A DNA stretch of 64,000 bases from Nageia nagi (taxonomy: Eukaryota > Pinophyta), in the NCBI GenBank assembly GCA_050084985.1, contig JBITNC010000001.1, positions 15,562,001 to 15,626,000 of the forward strand. The letters are read 5' to 3'. Below are positions 10,983 to 21,805 of the stretch, in pieces (positions within the stretch are counted from its first letter, which is position 1; each line of letters opens with the position of its first letter). Position numbers and translations under genes: made by a program. The notes under the pieces are model-generated. The model was not told the origin of the DNA and ran no database searches. It was given only the letters and a program-made list of their open reading frames with translations.

Positions 10983-12563
10983 CCATTAAAGCTTTCTTTG
11001 GGCTAATTATGGATTTGTTGGGATTTTGACATATCTAAGCTATCATTTGGATCTTCATCAACCATTGTATCCATCTTTAAAATTGTATATTTGCTTAATT
11101 ATGTGGAATATAGGCATTTAGGCTAATACATTTAGCTAGGGTTTCAACCTAGGGTTTTTACCTTTAAGGTATAGCCTTAGGGTTTGAACATTGTTTAGTC
11201 TTGTTTAGCTTAAATTGTGTTAGATCCATATCCATTTAGGCTACTTGTCCATTAATATTTGCATACTTTATCTATAGTTGCATAAAGTCATATTTGTCAC
11301 ATATCTTGAATCTTTATCATAGATCTTGTCAATACTTGTTCATATCTTGTCATAGTCATATAGATCTTATTATTGTCATATGAAATTGCACATAATTGGC
11401 ACAATAGGCATATATCTTATTTCTACAATCCTTTTGGTTAATGATTAGGGGGCCTTCTCTCTTATTGAATTGGAGTTTGATCCTTCTTGATTGATCATAA
11501 GGACTCAAGGGATTACCCATAACATTTGTCTTCAGTTTAGGTATCTAGACATCATTTAAGCATCTCAAGTATAAAGGAAATATTCTTACCCAATTATTTA
11601 TCATTTATCATATCATCATAGAAAATTTAGTAGAGTAAAGCATATTTATCTTGGAATCATTCACAAGGTGTGTTAAGTAGTTTGAGTGTAGGAAAATAGG
11701 CATTAATTATAAAATGATGATCATGGTGAGACCTCTCTAGTCCTAGAGTCACAAATCTCAAAGGCATTTTCTATTCCCTTTTCATAGTTTTATGATTTCT
11801 TATTTTTGGACATTTCACATTTTTTTATGAGTTCCAATGGCCCATTTTGTGTGAAACTTGCAGGAACGATTATTGAGCAAGTACATAGTGAGATTTGAAA
11901 ACCTTAAAATCCTAATCATACTTTAGAATAAATCATCCTACTATTGAGCAATCTTGACTATGAATTGTTCCTCTTTTAGATGATTTTGCAGCTTTTTTGA
12001 ATGACTATGAAGTCCTCTTGTTATCAGACAATTCTGATTAATGTCACACAATGTCTAATTTGAGCAAGTTTTTGGCATTTTTACTTAGTTTCAAATTAGT
12101 ATTTAGGTGAAGAATTCCTCTATCAAGTTTACCTCTACAAATTAGGTGTTCTTGTCATAAGACTCATTAGCATCCTTATCACAAGATCATTTAATTTAGC
12201 ATTGAACATTTATTTAAATTTCTCTAAGTGTACGTATGGTTGTCTAGATGATTGTTAATCATCTGAACGGTTGACACTATTTTTCATAATCATCCCTGTA
12301 GTGGACAATTTTGGAATAGAGACTTGTAACCTTCTATTGCATTTTATGAACTTGTAGCAGGAGGGAACGTTCTCACATGGGTAAACGTTTGGATCACTTC
12401 CAACACCTTGTCCATATTGTTTGATTATTCTTTGCATACTAGGATTGCCTTGGTATTTAGTGAATTTTGCATTTCATTTTGGGGGAGTGTTTTCATACAC
12501 ATATAATCTACTTTGGACATAAAATAAAAGCTTAAGAAATGGTTTTCCTTGTTGTTGGGAGTT
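10983..12563 (+). other. E6 slice between E1 and E4 (non-coding)
   Basis: This AT-rich segment has no useful open frame; the longest is 60 codons on the minus strand at 12,255-12,437. It is assigned to E6 only because it lies between E1 and E4 and upstream of the E6 gag start. A purine-rich 'ttttgggggagtg' is at 12,477-12,489, with unclear meaning. No LTR end or PBS could be placed. Confidence 0.35.
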
Positions 12564-12568
12564 GTTTT

Positions 12569-13128
12569 TGTTATAATATGTGATGCATTATTGTGTAAGT
12601 TAGTATTTAGATGGTATCTAATGAATAATAATTCTTTTATGTAACTCCTTATTTAATCATTTAATACTTAAAAGTATTCCTAAATACCTTTTAAGTATTT
12701 AAGTGGATTAAATATTGAGATACTTGTCGTACACTCAAGTATGATACTTATCCATTTTCACCTCATGTAAATACTGTTGGTCTATGGTATTCCCCTTGGG
12801 TAAAAGGGTGAGCCAAGGTGAGATATTTACCTATAAAGGAGGGCTTGGCTTTGTTATAAAATACACTTATAGAAAACACTCTCATGCTTGTAGTTTGAGG
12901 AGAGCTTGAACTTGTAGGAAGTATGAATATGCTTCTAATTGTAGAGAGAGCTAGAGAGTTCTTGAGATAATAGAATTGAGATGGTTCAAGTGGATGTACT
13001 CCAATGTGGTGGAACCACTATACATGATTGAGTTCTCTTTATGTGAATGCTCTATGTATTCTTAGATTAGGAAGATTACATCTAAGGTGATCTTGGGTGG
13101 AGATAAAATTTCTACTTAATCTCTTTCA
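12569..13128 (+). repeat. E4 5' LTR
   Basis: TGTTATAATATG...CTCTTTCA. It contains the family block CCCTTGGGTAAAAGGG, a TATA-like TATAAAG at 12,832 and an inverted repeat at 12,663-12,699. It ends immediately before the PBS. Confidence 0.88.
12663..12699. repeat. Inverted repeat (hairpin) in E4 5' LTR
   Basis: Arm 1 is AATACTTAAAAGTATT; arm 2 is AATACCTTTTAAGTATT. Compared with E2 (AATACTTAAGGGTATC / GATACCTTAAGTATT), both arms have changed so that pairing is kept. Confidence 0.8.
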
Positions 13129-13130
13129 TT

Positions 13131-13142
13131 TGGTATCAGATC
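13131..13142 (+). promoter_or_regulatory. E4 primer-binding site
   Basis: TGGTATCAGATC, two bases after the LTR. It matches the initiator tRNA-Met PBS except at the last positions. Confidence 0.85.
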
Positions 13143-13739
13143 CTCCTTGAAGATCTTCCCTTTTCTAGGTAAAATCCACTCAAGGTATAGCTCTCATCTT
13201 CTCTCTTGCCTTTTTTGGAGCTACTTAAATGTTTAATCTATTTTAAATTGAAGTCCTATACTAACATTTTTTTATTAAATTAATTATGCTAAAATCTAAC
13301 ATTTTTCTTGTTAGCTACAATTCTTCTTATAAAATGATGCTTAATATATTGCTATGCAATTTTTTTATGTAAAACTTTACACAACTTTATTTTTTTAAAT
13401 CACCTTTTGTATAACAATATAGTATTGTCATATACTTATTGTAAAGAATTATTCTTTTTTGTAAAAATAGTATAATTTTTTCCAATAAACTAAAAAGTAT
13501 GCATTTTAATGCTATATATTTACTTTTATAACATATATTAAAGCATCATATTTTTTTTAAAAAATATGACCATCCACCAAAGAATAGTTACATTTTTTTT
13601 TTCAACTAATAAAAAGGGGATTATTTTTTAAACAAACAACCAAGCTTTTTTTAGGGGTAACCCCACCCCTCGAATTAATAGACTCTTCTTCCCTTGGGTA
13701 ATTCTTGCATGACATCATGATCTATCTTCAACCTTTACA
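13143..13739 (+). other. E4 leader, homologous to the E5 leader
   Basis: Non-coding and AT-rich. It shares ordered words with 22,280-23,100 in E5, including 'gctatgcaattt' and a 'ccatccaccaaagaatag' versus 'ccatcaaataatag' block. E4 and E5 therefore descend from one leader into which different sequences were later added. Confidence 0.6.
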
Positions 13740-13748
13740 TTTTATTAT

Positions 13749-14665
13749 AAGATAAATTACTAAAATAACCCTCACAATTCTATTATTTACTAAAATACCC
13801 TCTAAGAAGAATGTAAATTACAAAAGTAAACTTGTGATCAAACATATTTCAGTTGCCAACATGGTTCTTTGCATTAATCTTTCCCTATATTTCTATCTTG
13901 TGGACTCAATGTGAAATGATTGATTGATTGATTGTTTGATGAATGTGTTTTAATATTTTATATTCCAATCTAATTTATTACGTGTTTTCATATATCAATA
14001 GGATATTCCGGTCATCAATATCAACGAGCACCTGGTCTTCATTACTCGACACTGGGAAGCTTTCCATCTTCCTGGACCTGGACCAACAGGCGCTGCCTCC
14101 ATACTTGGTACACGGAATTTCTCAGAAGCTTTCCTTCCCGGTAAGCATATGGGGTGCTGACTGCCTGGAAATCAAAATAGAGGTGGCCAAATGAAAAGGA
14201 GTCGTTTAGCAAGGACTTGGCCTTCGCGCAAATGAAATGTGTGATAGCTTCCATCATTGCGAGTTTCTAATTACGACCTTGCAATCTATTTGATCGATCA
14301 AAGTTCTCTCTTAGTTTGAGTTTGATAATGCAAGGTGGGCTTCTTTGTCACTGTTTTCCACAGGAGAAGAAGATGATCTGCATCCATAACGAACCTGATT
14401 CAACTAAGATAAGTAAACATTGCATCCCTTTGGGTGCCCAGTAACTGTATGTAGCTTAGATTCTTGAAACTCAATCGTATGAAAACACATTATCTCCGAT
14501 GAGCACATTCATCAATCGATCGTTTAAGACAGAAATATTCGATCGAAAAAATGCATGCGCTCAAAATTTTTGACCCGTTGACCCTATGATCATTTTTGTA
14601 ATTTACATTTAGAGGGTTATTTTAGTAAATACTATAATTGGGAGGGTCATTTTAGTAAATTTCCC
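13749..14665. mobile_element. MULE-like DNA transposon with ~95-bp TIRs and foreign cargo
   Basis: The sequence starting 'ataaattactaaaataacc' at 13,752 is repeated in inverse orientation ending at 14,665, and the inverted match runs about 95 bp at each end. Both ends are flanked by TTTTATTATAAG (13,740-13,751 and 14,666-14,677), a direct duplication of at least 9 bp. Long TIRs of this composition and a 9-11-bp duplication are typical of Mutator-like elements. There is no transposase. The roughly 700-bp interior has exon-like GC-rich parts with splice-like borders, as in a Pack-MULE. It sits wholly inside E4, so it inserted into E4 or came with captured DNA. Confidence 0.72.
13991..14275 (+). 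pseudogene. Exon-like cargo of the MULE-like element, unidentified
   Basis: A GC-rich block begins after a plausible acceptor (pyrimidine-poor ...atcaatag at 14,000-14,002) and runs to a plausible donor (CCG|GTAAGC, near 14,140). One frame reads FHLPGPGPTG with upstream and downstream coding character. That could recall the Pro-rich hinge of plant P450s, but the match is too short to name the gene. A second acceptor-like TTTCCACAG is at 14,363. The open frames on both strands here (13,943-14,194 and 14,042-14,257) are not recognisable proteins. Confidence 0.35.
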
Positions 14666-14677
14666 TTTTATTATAAG

Positions 14678-15888
14678 CTGTTGAGCATTGATCATAGGAT
14701 TTAGTGGGATCCTCTCTATTGGTGAAGTTGGAGTTGTATATTTTGTTTGAAAAGGCTCCATAGTGGGAGGTGTCGATAGTGTGTGCGTTAGAAAGCACTA
14801 TCAGATCCTTCACGTTCAATCCCTTGCTGGCAAATGACTTCTTAAGCTGCTTAAACCGAACATATGGCGAAGGAAGGTTTTGGAGGACCTGGATCTTTAG
14901 GGATATAACCCCATCCCTTCAACCAGTGTATGGCGAAGGAAGGTTTTGGAGGACCTGGCTCTTTAGGGATATAACCCCATCCCTTCAACAAGTGGGAACC
15001 CTCCACTATGGTCCTCCCACCTGCAATGCAGGTTAACCTCAATTTTGTGATAATCTAATGGGTGTTTTCCACTGTTCTCCCTACCAGCTCCTCCAACCGT
15101 CCCCGCTCCCTTTCTCCTGTGCTCTACACTGGCTTTACTGGCTACATTTGAAAGTTAATAATTAAGTTCCATGTAATGAAATTCCATAGAGTTTTCATGG
15201 AAACCATGTTTCTCTCTGTGGGTGAAGCTCTCTTAATGGATACTGCCTATCCTGGCATTGTCCATACCTCTTAACCTAACTGTTTAGTCTCCCATGATGT
15301 CGTCAGGTTGTTGGCACCGTAAAACCAGTATGTTGTGGGATTCTTGGAGGCCTTGAGTGGGTTTAAAACTTCACCATGTCTTTGGACATCATGTACCAGT
15401 ATGACATGCCTCTCACTACCTATGTCGTCTCTCACTACGAACACTTTGAGTGGGATTAAAAACCTCTAAAATAATTTTCCTTCTTCGTACGTTGCAAATG
15501 CTACACCTCACCAAAAATCGTGGCTCTCTTGGGGGCCCCAACCGCCTCTCCACGCAATGTGGATGATTCGACCTCTATCGCCCCGGACTTCCCCGCAGCT
15601 TTCTCGATGTGTCGCCCCCGCCTGGAGCTATCTCTCTCCACCGACCCCCACACCTCTCAACCCCATGGCACTTCCTCTCTACGCGGCCTGCTTCGCCTCT
15701 CTACTCTTTGTCGTGTGTAGTCAGGCATGTATAACCCCTCCTGTAATTTTTCAGGCGTGTTAGCGAATAGAGTATTGTATTTTTCAAGCCTATGCGAGGT
15801 AATGAGTTGGCCTTTAATGATATTATCGTGATCAGTGGAACATATAACTTGATGTGTTGTTTTAAGATTAGTTTCCTTGACCTTTGGC
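14678..15888 (+). other. GC-rich mosaic of unidentified fragments in E4
   Basis: The composition is gene-like rather than retroelement-like. Short open stretches include one encoding MALPLYAACFASLLFVVCS, which is signal-peptide-like but stops soon after (15,664-15,763). None could be tied to a known protein. The last 170 bp before 15,890 behave as an intron that ends in the acceptor of the auxin-importer exon. Part of this region could be upstream sequence of that same gene or of other captured genes. Confidence 0.4.
14863..14994. repeat. 66-bp tandem duplication
   Basis: 14,863-14,928 is repeated at 14,929-14,994 with two mismatches. Because 66 is a multiple of three, the surrounding 88-codon plus-strand frame (14,770-15,036) stays open and reads YGEGRFWRTW twice. 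The frame ends near a possible donor (GCAG|GTTAAC). I do not recognise the protein. Confidence 0.85.
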
Positions 15889-15890
15889 AG

Positions 15891-16074
15891 CAATATTTAC
15901 TACATCAATGATCATTTAGAAAAACAAACCTAGACGTATATCTTCGACGCCTGTTGCACTACTATGGTGTTTATACCCTCATTTCACAATTATCGCCTCT
16001 GGTCATTTCTGGCCCTGGGAATGACTACTTACACTGCCTGGTATTTGGCCATTGCTGCTCTTATCAATGGAAAA
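15891..16074 (+). pseudogene. AUX1/LAX auxin influx carrier, one internal exon with a premature stop
   Basis: Reading from the acceptor (CTTTGGCAG at 15,882-15,890), the exon encodes NIYYINDHLEKQT, a TAG at 15,931-15,933, then TYIFDACCTTMVFIPSFHNY and RLWSFLALGMTTYTAWYLAI, ending AALINGK before a perfect donor (GTACGT at 16,075). This is the highly conserved central part of plant AUX1/LAX proton-auxin symporters, where the residue at the stop is Trp (DKRTWTYIF); TGG to TAG explains it. Both exon borders fall where I recall LAX introns to lie. The neighbouring exons are not found on either side. It is therefore a captured genomic fragment, with intron ends, riding inside E4 in the element's sense direction. 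Non-functional. Confidence 0.88.
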
Positions 16075-19000
16075 GTACGTCTGGTCCTTTTTCTCCTTTG
16101 TTTGTACATCAAAATATCCAATTCACAAAATCCAAAAAAATTTAGTATAATTTTTTATAATTTAATAAAAATATATGGAAGGAGTGAAGCATTCGACTCC
16201 TACCACACTCGTTCTATACTTGACGGGTGCCCACTTGGGATAAAAGATTGGAGGGTGGGTCACCTGCTTCTCTTTAAAAGATGTGTCTTTTTGGGAGACA
16301 GTGGACCTCTCATTGATACCTCTCAAAAGTAGGAAGACCATTTAACTTCAATGTGATTGATAAGTGAATGGAGTGGCGATAGAGAGTGCTTTAAATACTT
16401 TGATCGTGTGACTCTTCATGAAACTTTTTTGTGCTTTGTTGATCTATTGGTTAAGCCATTTTTTTGTTTGTTTATATTGTTTTAAAATTATTATTATTTT
16501 AAAATTATATATAAATAAATAATATATAAATTTCATAAAAAAATTGGTGGTACAACTGAATAGAGAAGGAAGTTTTTTTTTTTTTTTTTTTTGAAAAAGG
16601 AATTGTTTTCAACTTCAATGTTTTTTTTTTTAAATTTGAAGTTAATAGTTTGAAAGAGTTATTTAGGGGAGAAAAAGGTATTTATTTTTCGGAGTTTATT
16701 TTTTTTTAAAATAAAAAGGGAGAATGAGGAGTTCATTGTTAAAGGGAATAAATTGATTTATGATGTTGACATAATGTTATTATTTTTTTAAAATATCTTA
16801 TTTCTTTTATTTTTTTCTTGATTTCTTTTTAGATTTAACCTTATTTGCAAAGGCAAATAGGGTATTTTTAATATCTTTTTTCAAGATTAAAGGTTTTCAA
16901 AGGAGAATCAAGATGGAAAATGTGCAAAAATGAGCAAAGTTTCTTAAAAGAGACAAATCCTTCCAAGGTAAAATCTAGTTTACAATTACTAACCAACGAA
17001 TTATGAAGTTTAGATTTCTCTAAACTTGCAAAATTTGATTTTTAATTGCTAATCAATGGAAGAATAAGATCCACTAATTTTACAATCTACAATTTGCAAA
17101 GTGATTTATAACTTGCAAATGTGACTTACAATTGGCACAAGTGATTTATAATCAAGAATATTTTATTTACCATATGCTTAAAAGTTTACAATTGGACAAT
17201 TGCATATTTGGCTTCTTAAGATTATTTTTTACAATAAATCTTGCAAGCATTTGGATAAACAATATTATGCCAATATTTTTTTGCAAATAATGATGAATTT
17301 TTAATGCAACTTTTTAACTTTCTATAAGCTCAATTTGTGGATATTAAGAATGTTTAGTTGATGAGAAAAATGCTTAAGTTGCATTTATTGATCTAATGGG
17401 ATTATGATGTAGATATGTATATTTGTTGAAGCGAATACTGTTTTACAATTATTGGTTGTGCATTTGTTGATATTTTTTGTTGTGCACATTTTACATGTAA
17501 ATAAAAGATTGGGAAACTTTGTCCATATTTGAATTATTATGCACATTTTTTGATATCATTGTTTGGAGTGAGAAGTTGCGTAAAACTCCTTCCATTTTCT
17601 AATGCATAGGTAGATACTTTGTTTATTACTTTTATTATGCATAGATTGATATTTTATCACCATTGTTTGTTATGAGATTTTAGTTTAATAATATGCTACA
17701 ATTGTTAATGAAGTTACCCTAACAAAGCATTTTTTAATCTATGTTGATGGATGTATTCTTGGAATATTGGTTCTTGGGATTAAAAATATAAATATCTTAA
17801 AATAAATATTTGTAGGATTAGGTGTTGAATCTTAAAACCTATAGGATTGACAATATTGAGAAAATTACTTTAGAAATCCTTTTATAGCCTTGAGAAGGAT
17901 CCTAGAGTTTGTTTAAAGTTTATTAGTCAAGTTTTTTATTTAAATATTTATGCACTTAAGAAACCTAAAGAATTGGTATTGTTTCTTTTCAGCTTGATCT
18001 TATATCAATATTAAGGGATATATGCCTCAAATTTTTATATTTCTAAAACATTCTTGGTTTTTGATTTTGGATCAAATAGGTATGATGATGATAAAGGCAT
18101 GTGGTAAATTATGGCCTATAGTGGCATATGGTGGATTATGATAAATCTCAACTTAAGAATTTGGATAGCATGAGACTCTTATCTCATACACTCATTGTTG
18201 ATAATTCTTTTTTAAGATTGGCTAAAATATCTTCCCAAGAATTGGATTTTTAGAAATTTGCATATTAGGGAAGATAAGTAAGAAATTTTTTAAGCCACTA
18301 TAGCCACTTAAATTTTTTATACGAGACCTTTCCTCTTTAAGGCCCTTAGTGAAGTATCTTTTTCTTCACTTTTGTTGATAACCTTACTAAGATAATTCTT
18401 AAGAATCAAAACTAAGGAGGAAAACATATAAACAATTTTAAGAGGATTTCACTTTCCTTTGGATATAAAGTCTTCTTTAAAAGAGTAAGGAGTTACACAA
18501 TAGAGTGTATCATTATGATCTATGACATTAAAAGTTATAGGTTATATTTTTCTTCTCCTTCATAAATCAATCTTTAATTTCAAGTGAAATAAATATTGAC
18601 ATAATTTTAAAGAAAATGGGCTCTTATTTCATGCGAAGTTTCATAAGAACCTTTTAAAAAATGTTCAGTGTTAGACCAAATCACTAATAGATCACCTAAA
18701 GAGCTCAAAGGATGATTAGAAATATGAATTTGAGTATGTTTCTCTTTGCCAAATTTAAAGGTAATAATGAACCTTCAAAATTGAACAAAATTTATCTTCA
18801 TTCTTATTGAATGGAAGCTATGAAGTTAGACCTTAATGAACCCATCTAAATGAAACTTAGGACTTAGTTCCATATCCAATTAAGAGGAATATAATTGAAA
18901 ATAAGATCGGTTAATTTCAACGCAAAAGGTCAAGTTGAGAAATATGAAGCAAAGTTGATGATTAAGAGTCTTACTCAAAAGTATAAAGTTCATCTTTTGC

Positions 19001-19190
19001 TCAAATTGCAATATGTTTATAATACTTGCACTTCCAACAACCCAAGGTTGAAAGATACTCAAATTTAATGAGAAAAATCTCTTTAGTGACTTAATCTTTG
19101 CCCTACTTTATGTGGATAATATTTTTTTGATAAAATGAAATGAGATTATATGCAAAGATTGTACCTACCCTAGTCAATCTAATAAATATC
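16075..19190 (+). other. E4 interior without recognisable genes
   Basis: AT-rich sequence with long T runs (16,570-16,592) and no coding frame of note. The part from 16,180 to 16,340 (open frame continuing from 15,964) is slightly richer in GC and may still be captured DNA. The rest resembles a decayed retroelement interior. Confidence 0.5.
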
Positions 19191-19197
19191 ATTATTT

Positions 19198-19570
19198 TCT
19201 TCCATGTTGATGGAAGAATATACATATTTATGGATGGATGTCATATTTTTTGATTCCATGTTGATGAAAGAATATCCATGTTTATGGATGGATGCCACAT
19301 TGTTTGCTTCCATGTTGATGGAAGAATATCCATATTTATGGATGGATGCCACATTATTTGTTTCCATGTTGATGAAAGAATATCCATGTTTATGGATGGA
19401 TGTCACATTATTTTCTTCCATGTTGATGGAGGAATATCTATGTTTATGGATGGATGCCATATTGTTTGCTTCCATGTTGATGGAATAATATCCATGTTTA
19501 TGGATGAATGCTACATTATTTGCTTCCATATTGATGAAAGAATATCCATATTTATGGATGGAGTGGTTAA
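19198..19570. repeat. 54-bp tandem array, about 6.7 copies
   Basis: The unit begins 'tccatgttgatggaagaata' and contains 'ccatgtttatggatggatg'. Being 18 codons long, it leaves frames open on both strands (19,204-19,488 plus; 19,179-19,598 minus). The start of E5's 3' part has about one and a half related units at 49,965-50,075, so the unit belongs to the shared 3' half of E4 and E5. No spacers are present, so it is not a CRISPR-like array. Confidence 0.92.
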
Positions 19571-20502
19571 AAAAATTCACCATTCTCCATGACCACATAT
19601 TGATGGAATGGTTAAAAAGGTTTTCCCTTTTCCAAACTTGTAATTTTCTATGACTTTACTCCTATTGATGGAAATTGAATCCATGTTAATGGATTAGTGC
19701 TACCTTCTTCTATCATATGCATATTAACTAATAACATAATCAAGCTGGCATTTTGTGGCATTGACTTGTAAATATTGACTAGGTGGCATGGTCAAGTTGG
19801 CATTTTTTGGCTTGAAAATCTTGACTTGGTGTAGTCAAGTTGTTATTTTGTAGCTTATGCCTTGTAAATCTTGACTTCATGATGTGGTTAAGTTGGCATT
19901 TGATAGTTTATGGCTTGGTTAAGGTAACATGAGTATGATGTATATTAAAGTTATGAAATATTTTGAAGTAGCATATTTTTTAATCTTCTCCATATAGGTG
20001 AATTTTTCATCAAGGGGGAGAGTGTTTGGTGTGATGCCAACTTCCTCTTATTAGTGTTTTTTTTTTCTATATGAGTATTTTCTCATGGATATTATTGTGT
20101 ACATGTGATATTGTTAGATATCATGATTTTATTATATGCACATATAACTCTATTATATATCATAGTTGATGATATGCATTATGATGCATCTTACTGATCT
20201 TATTTATGAGTTGCTTGTAGCTTACAGGTTCCTTCTAAAGATTGTAATTTACTTTAACTATGCATACAAATGGAGGCTCATCATGTCCACATGTTATCAA
20301 AAGACTTTTATGTGTACATTAGAACCATTTATGGTTAATGATTATTGTATTATAAATCATTTATTTAAATGGTTAAATAGTTGAACCTTGTGGAACCATC
20401 TCAATTCAATGTTCTCAAGTTCTCATCTTCAATTGTATTTTCTATGAAGGAAAACTCTCTTATACTCTCTTACATTCTTTTCTTCTTGCTTCTCCAATAT
20501 TA
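19571..20502 (+). other. E4 3' untranslated region
   Basis: It resembles 51,298-52,416 in E5 for most of its length (for example 'gtggttaaaaaggtt', 'catgttaatggattagtgct'). Its last 500 bp resemble the 3' UTR of E2. An internal purine tract 'caagggggagagtg' lies at about 20,011-20,024, some 490 bp before the LTR-proximal tract. Confidence 0.65.
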
Positions 20503-20517
20503 CATTAAGGGGGAGTG
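20503..20517 (+). promoter_or_regulatory. E4 polypurine tract
   Basis: CATTAAGGGGGAGTG directly precedes the 3' LTR. Confidence 0.85.
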
Positions 20518-21050
20518 TGTTAGAATATATAATTCATTATTTTGTATGTTAGTTTTTTAAATGGTATCTAATAATAATACTTCGTTTATGTAACTCCTTA
20601 TTTAATCACTTAATACTTAAAAGTATTCTTAAATACCTTTTAACTATTTAAGTGGATTAAATATTGGAAGACATCCTACACTCAAGTATGACACTTGTCC
20701 ATTTTCACCTCATGTAAAGATCGTTGGTCTATGGCATTCCCCTTGGGAAAAAGGATGAGCCAAGGTGAGATTTTCACTTATAAAAGGAGGGATTGGACTT
20801 GTTATAAAACACACTTATGGAAAGCACTCTTATGCTTGTAGTTTGAGGAGAGCTTGAACTTGTAGTAAGTATGAATATGCTTTTAGTTATAGAGAGAGCT
20901 AGAGAGTTCTTAAGATAATATAATTAAGATGGTTCAAGTGGATGTACTCCCATGTTGGAGGACCCACTATACATGATTGAATTCTCTTTATATGAATGCT
21001 CCACGTATTCATATATTGGGTGGAGGTAAAGGTGTACTTAATCTCTTTTA
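20518..21050 (+). repeat. E4 3' LTR
   Basis: Direct repeat of 12,569-13,128, with the terminal CA changed to TA. Followed directly by the TSD copy GTTTT. The inverted repeat is at 20,612-20,648. Confidence 0.87.
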
Positions 21051-21055
21051 GTTTT

Positions 21056-21805
21056 CATCTAAAAGTCATAGTTTGCATTAGTTTGATTTTGAAAAATAAG
21101 AAAAATAGTTATATTATCATCCTTATATGGGAGTGTCTTGTTATCTATTTGAAAGGGTTAAATTGCATCTTGCATTCATCATAGTATTACACTATCATAT
21201 TTGCTTATTGCATTAAATCTAAATCATACTCCTCGGCTTATATTGGGCACATGGACCTTATTCCCATGAACTAACCCATACTTAGAGTTGAATGTTGAAC
21301 TAGGAGCCCCCCCTCTATTTGGTATAGCTTCCTATAGAGGGTACACATGACACCTTGCAAAATGTACTACCCCTTAGAGATTGAGCCTTTACCTTATAAA
21401 TGCTTGACTAGATTCATCTTTAGGGAAACTAAAAGAAGGTGTGTCATAATTTATAAGTGCATTAATATCAACTCTCAATAAAAAAATAAAGTGTTAAATT
21501 GAACAAATAAGCAACTAAATAAGCAATCAAAATTTTTGTCTTTCACTACTGCTATCTTTATCATATAAATTTTTATCTATAAAAAAGGGCATATCATATA
21601 AGTTGAGTGAATTACAAGTGCATACATTAATAATATTTTTAAATAAAATTCTAGGCTTGGTGTTGATTATTTTATTACTTAGCATTATTGCAATCTTACA
21701 CTTCTATTTATTTGTTTAAATTCTTAATATTTAACTTATTATATCCTACCTTCACTACACACACACCATGGATGAAAATCCTTTGTCTATATACATGGTA
21801 GAGAC
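21056..21805 (+). other. E6 leader slice ending at gag start
   Basis: A non-coding AT-rich leader ends in a run of 'cacacacaccATGG' just before the gag start codon at 21,768. It is followed 38 bp later by the E5 insertion (target duplication GAGAC at 21,801-21,805). Confidence 0.6.
21768..21805 (+). pseudogene. E6 gypsy gag, first codons (continues at 52,896)
   Basis: The frame starting at the ATG at 21,768 reads MDENPLSIYMVE and is cut by E5. When E5 and one copy of its target duplication are ignored, the same frame continues at 52,896 with TRAQLRAKELEEEQQ. This continuity shows that 21,805 and 52,896 were adjacent and that E5 is a single insertion. Gag of Ty3/gypsy elements forms the particle coat. 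The later gag slices are stop-ridden. Confidence 0.75.

Larger units (their letters stand above)
12569..21050 (+). mobile_element. E4: non-autonomous LTR retrotransposon carrying host-gene fragments
   Basis: LTRs at 12,569-13,128 and 20,518-21,050 are flanked by a perfect 5-bp duplication, GTTTT (12,564-12,568 and 21,051-21,055). A PBS of the tRNA-Met type and a polypurine tract AAGGGGGAGTG are in the right places. The 7.4-kb interior has no gag or pol. Its last 500 bp resemble the 3' UTR of the copia elements E1-E3, for example 'ggttaatgatt' and 'aactctctta' blocks in the same order. It is therefore best described as a large non-autonomous derivative or partner of that copia family. The 5' half carries a MULE-like element, unidentified GC-rich pieces and an auxin-importer exon; the 3' half carries a 54-bp tandem array. 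Confidence 0.88.

Noticed and set aside
15520-15763. Possible small secreted protein (MALPLYAACFASLLF...)
   Set aside because: The hydrophobic start is followed quickly by a stop and two overlapping frames are equally open because the block is GC-rich; no family match.
19198-19570. Regular direct repeats resembling a CRISPR array
   Set aside because: Units are directly adjacent without unique spacers, and the surroundings are plant retrotransposon sequence.
19179-19598. Long open frames on both strands that look like a repetitive protein
   Set aside because: They result from a 54-bp tandem repeat (a multiple of three) without stops; no domain, start context or conservation supports a protein.
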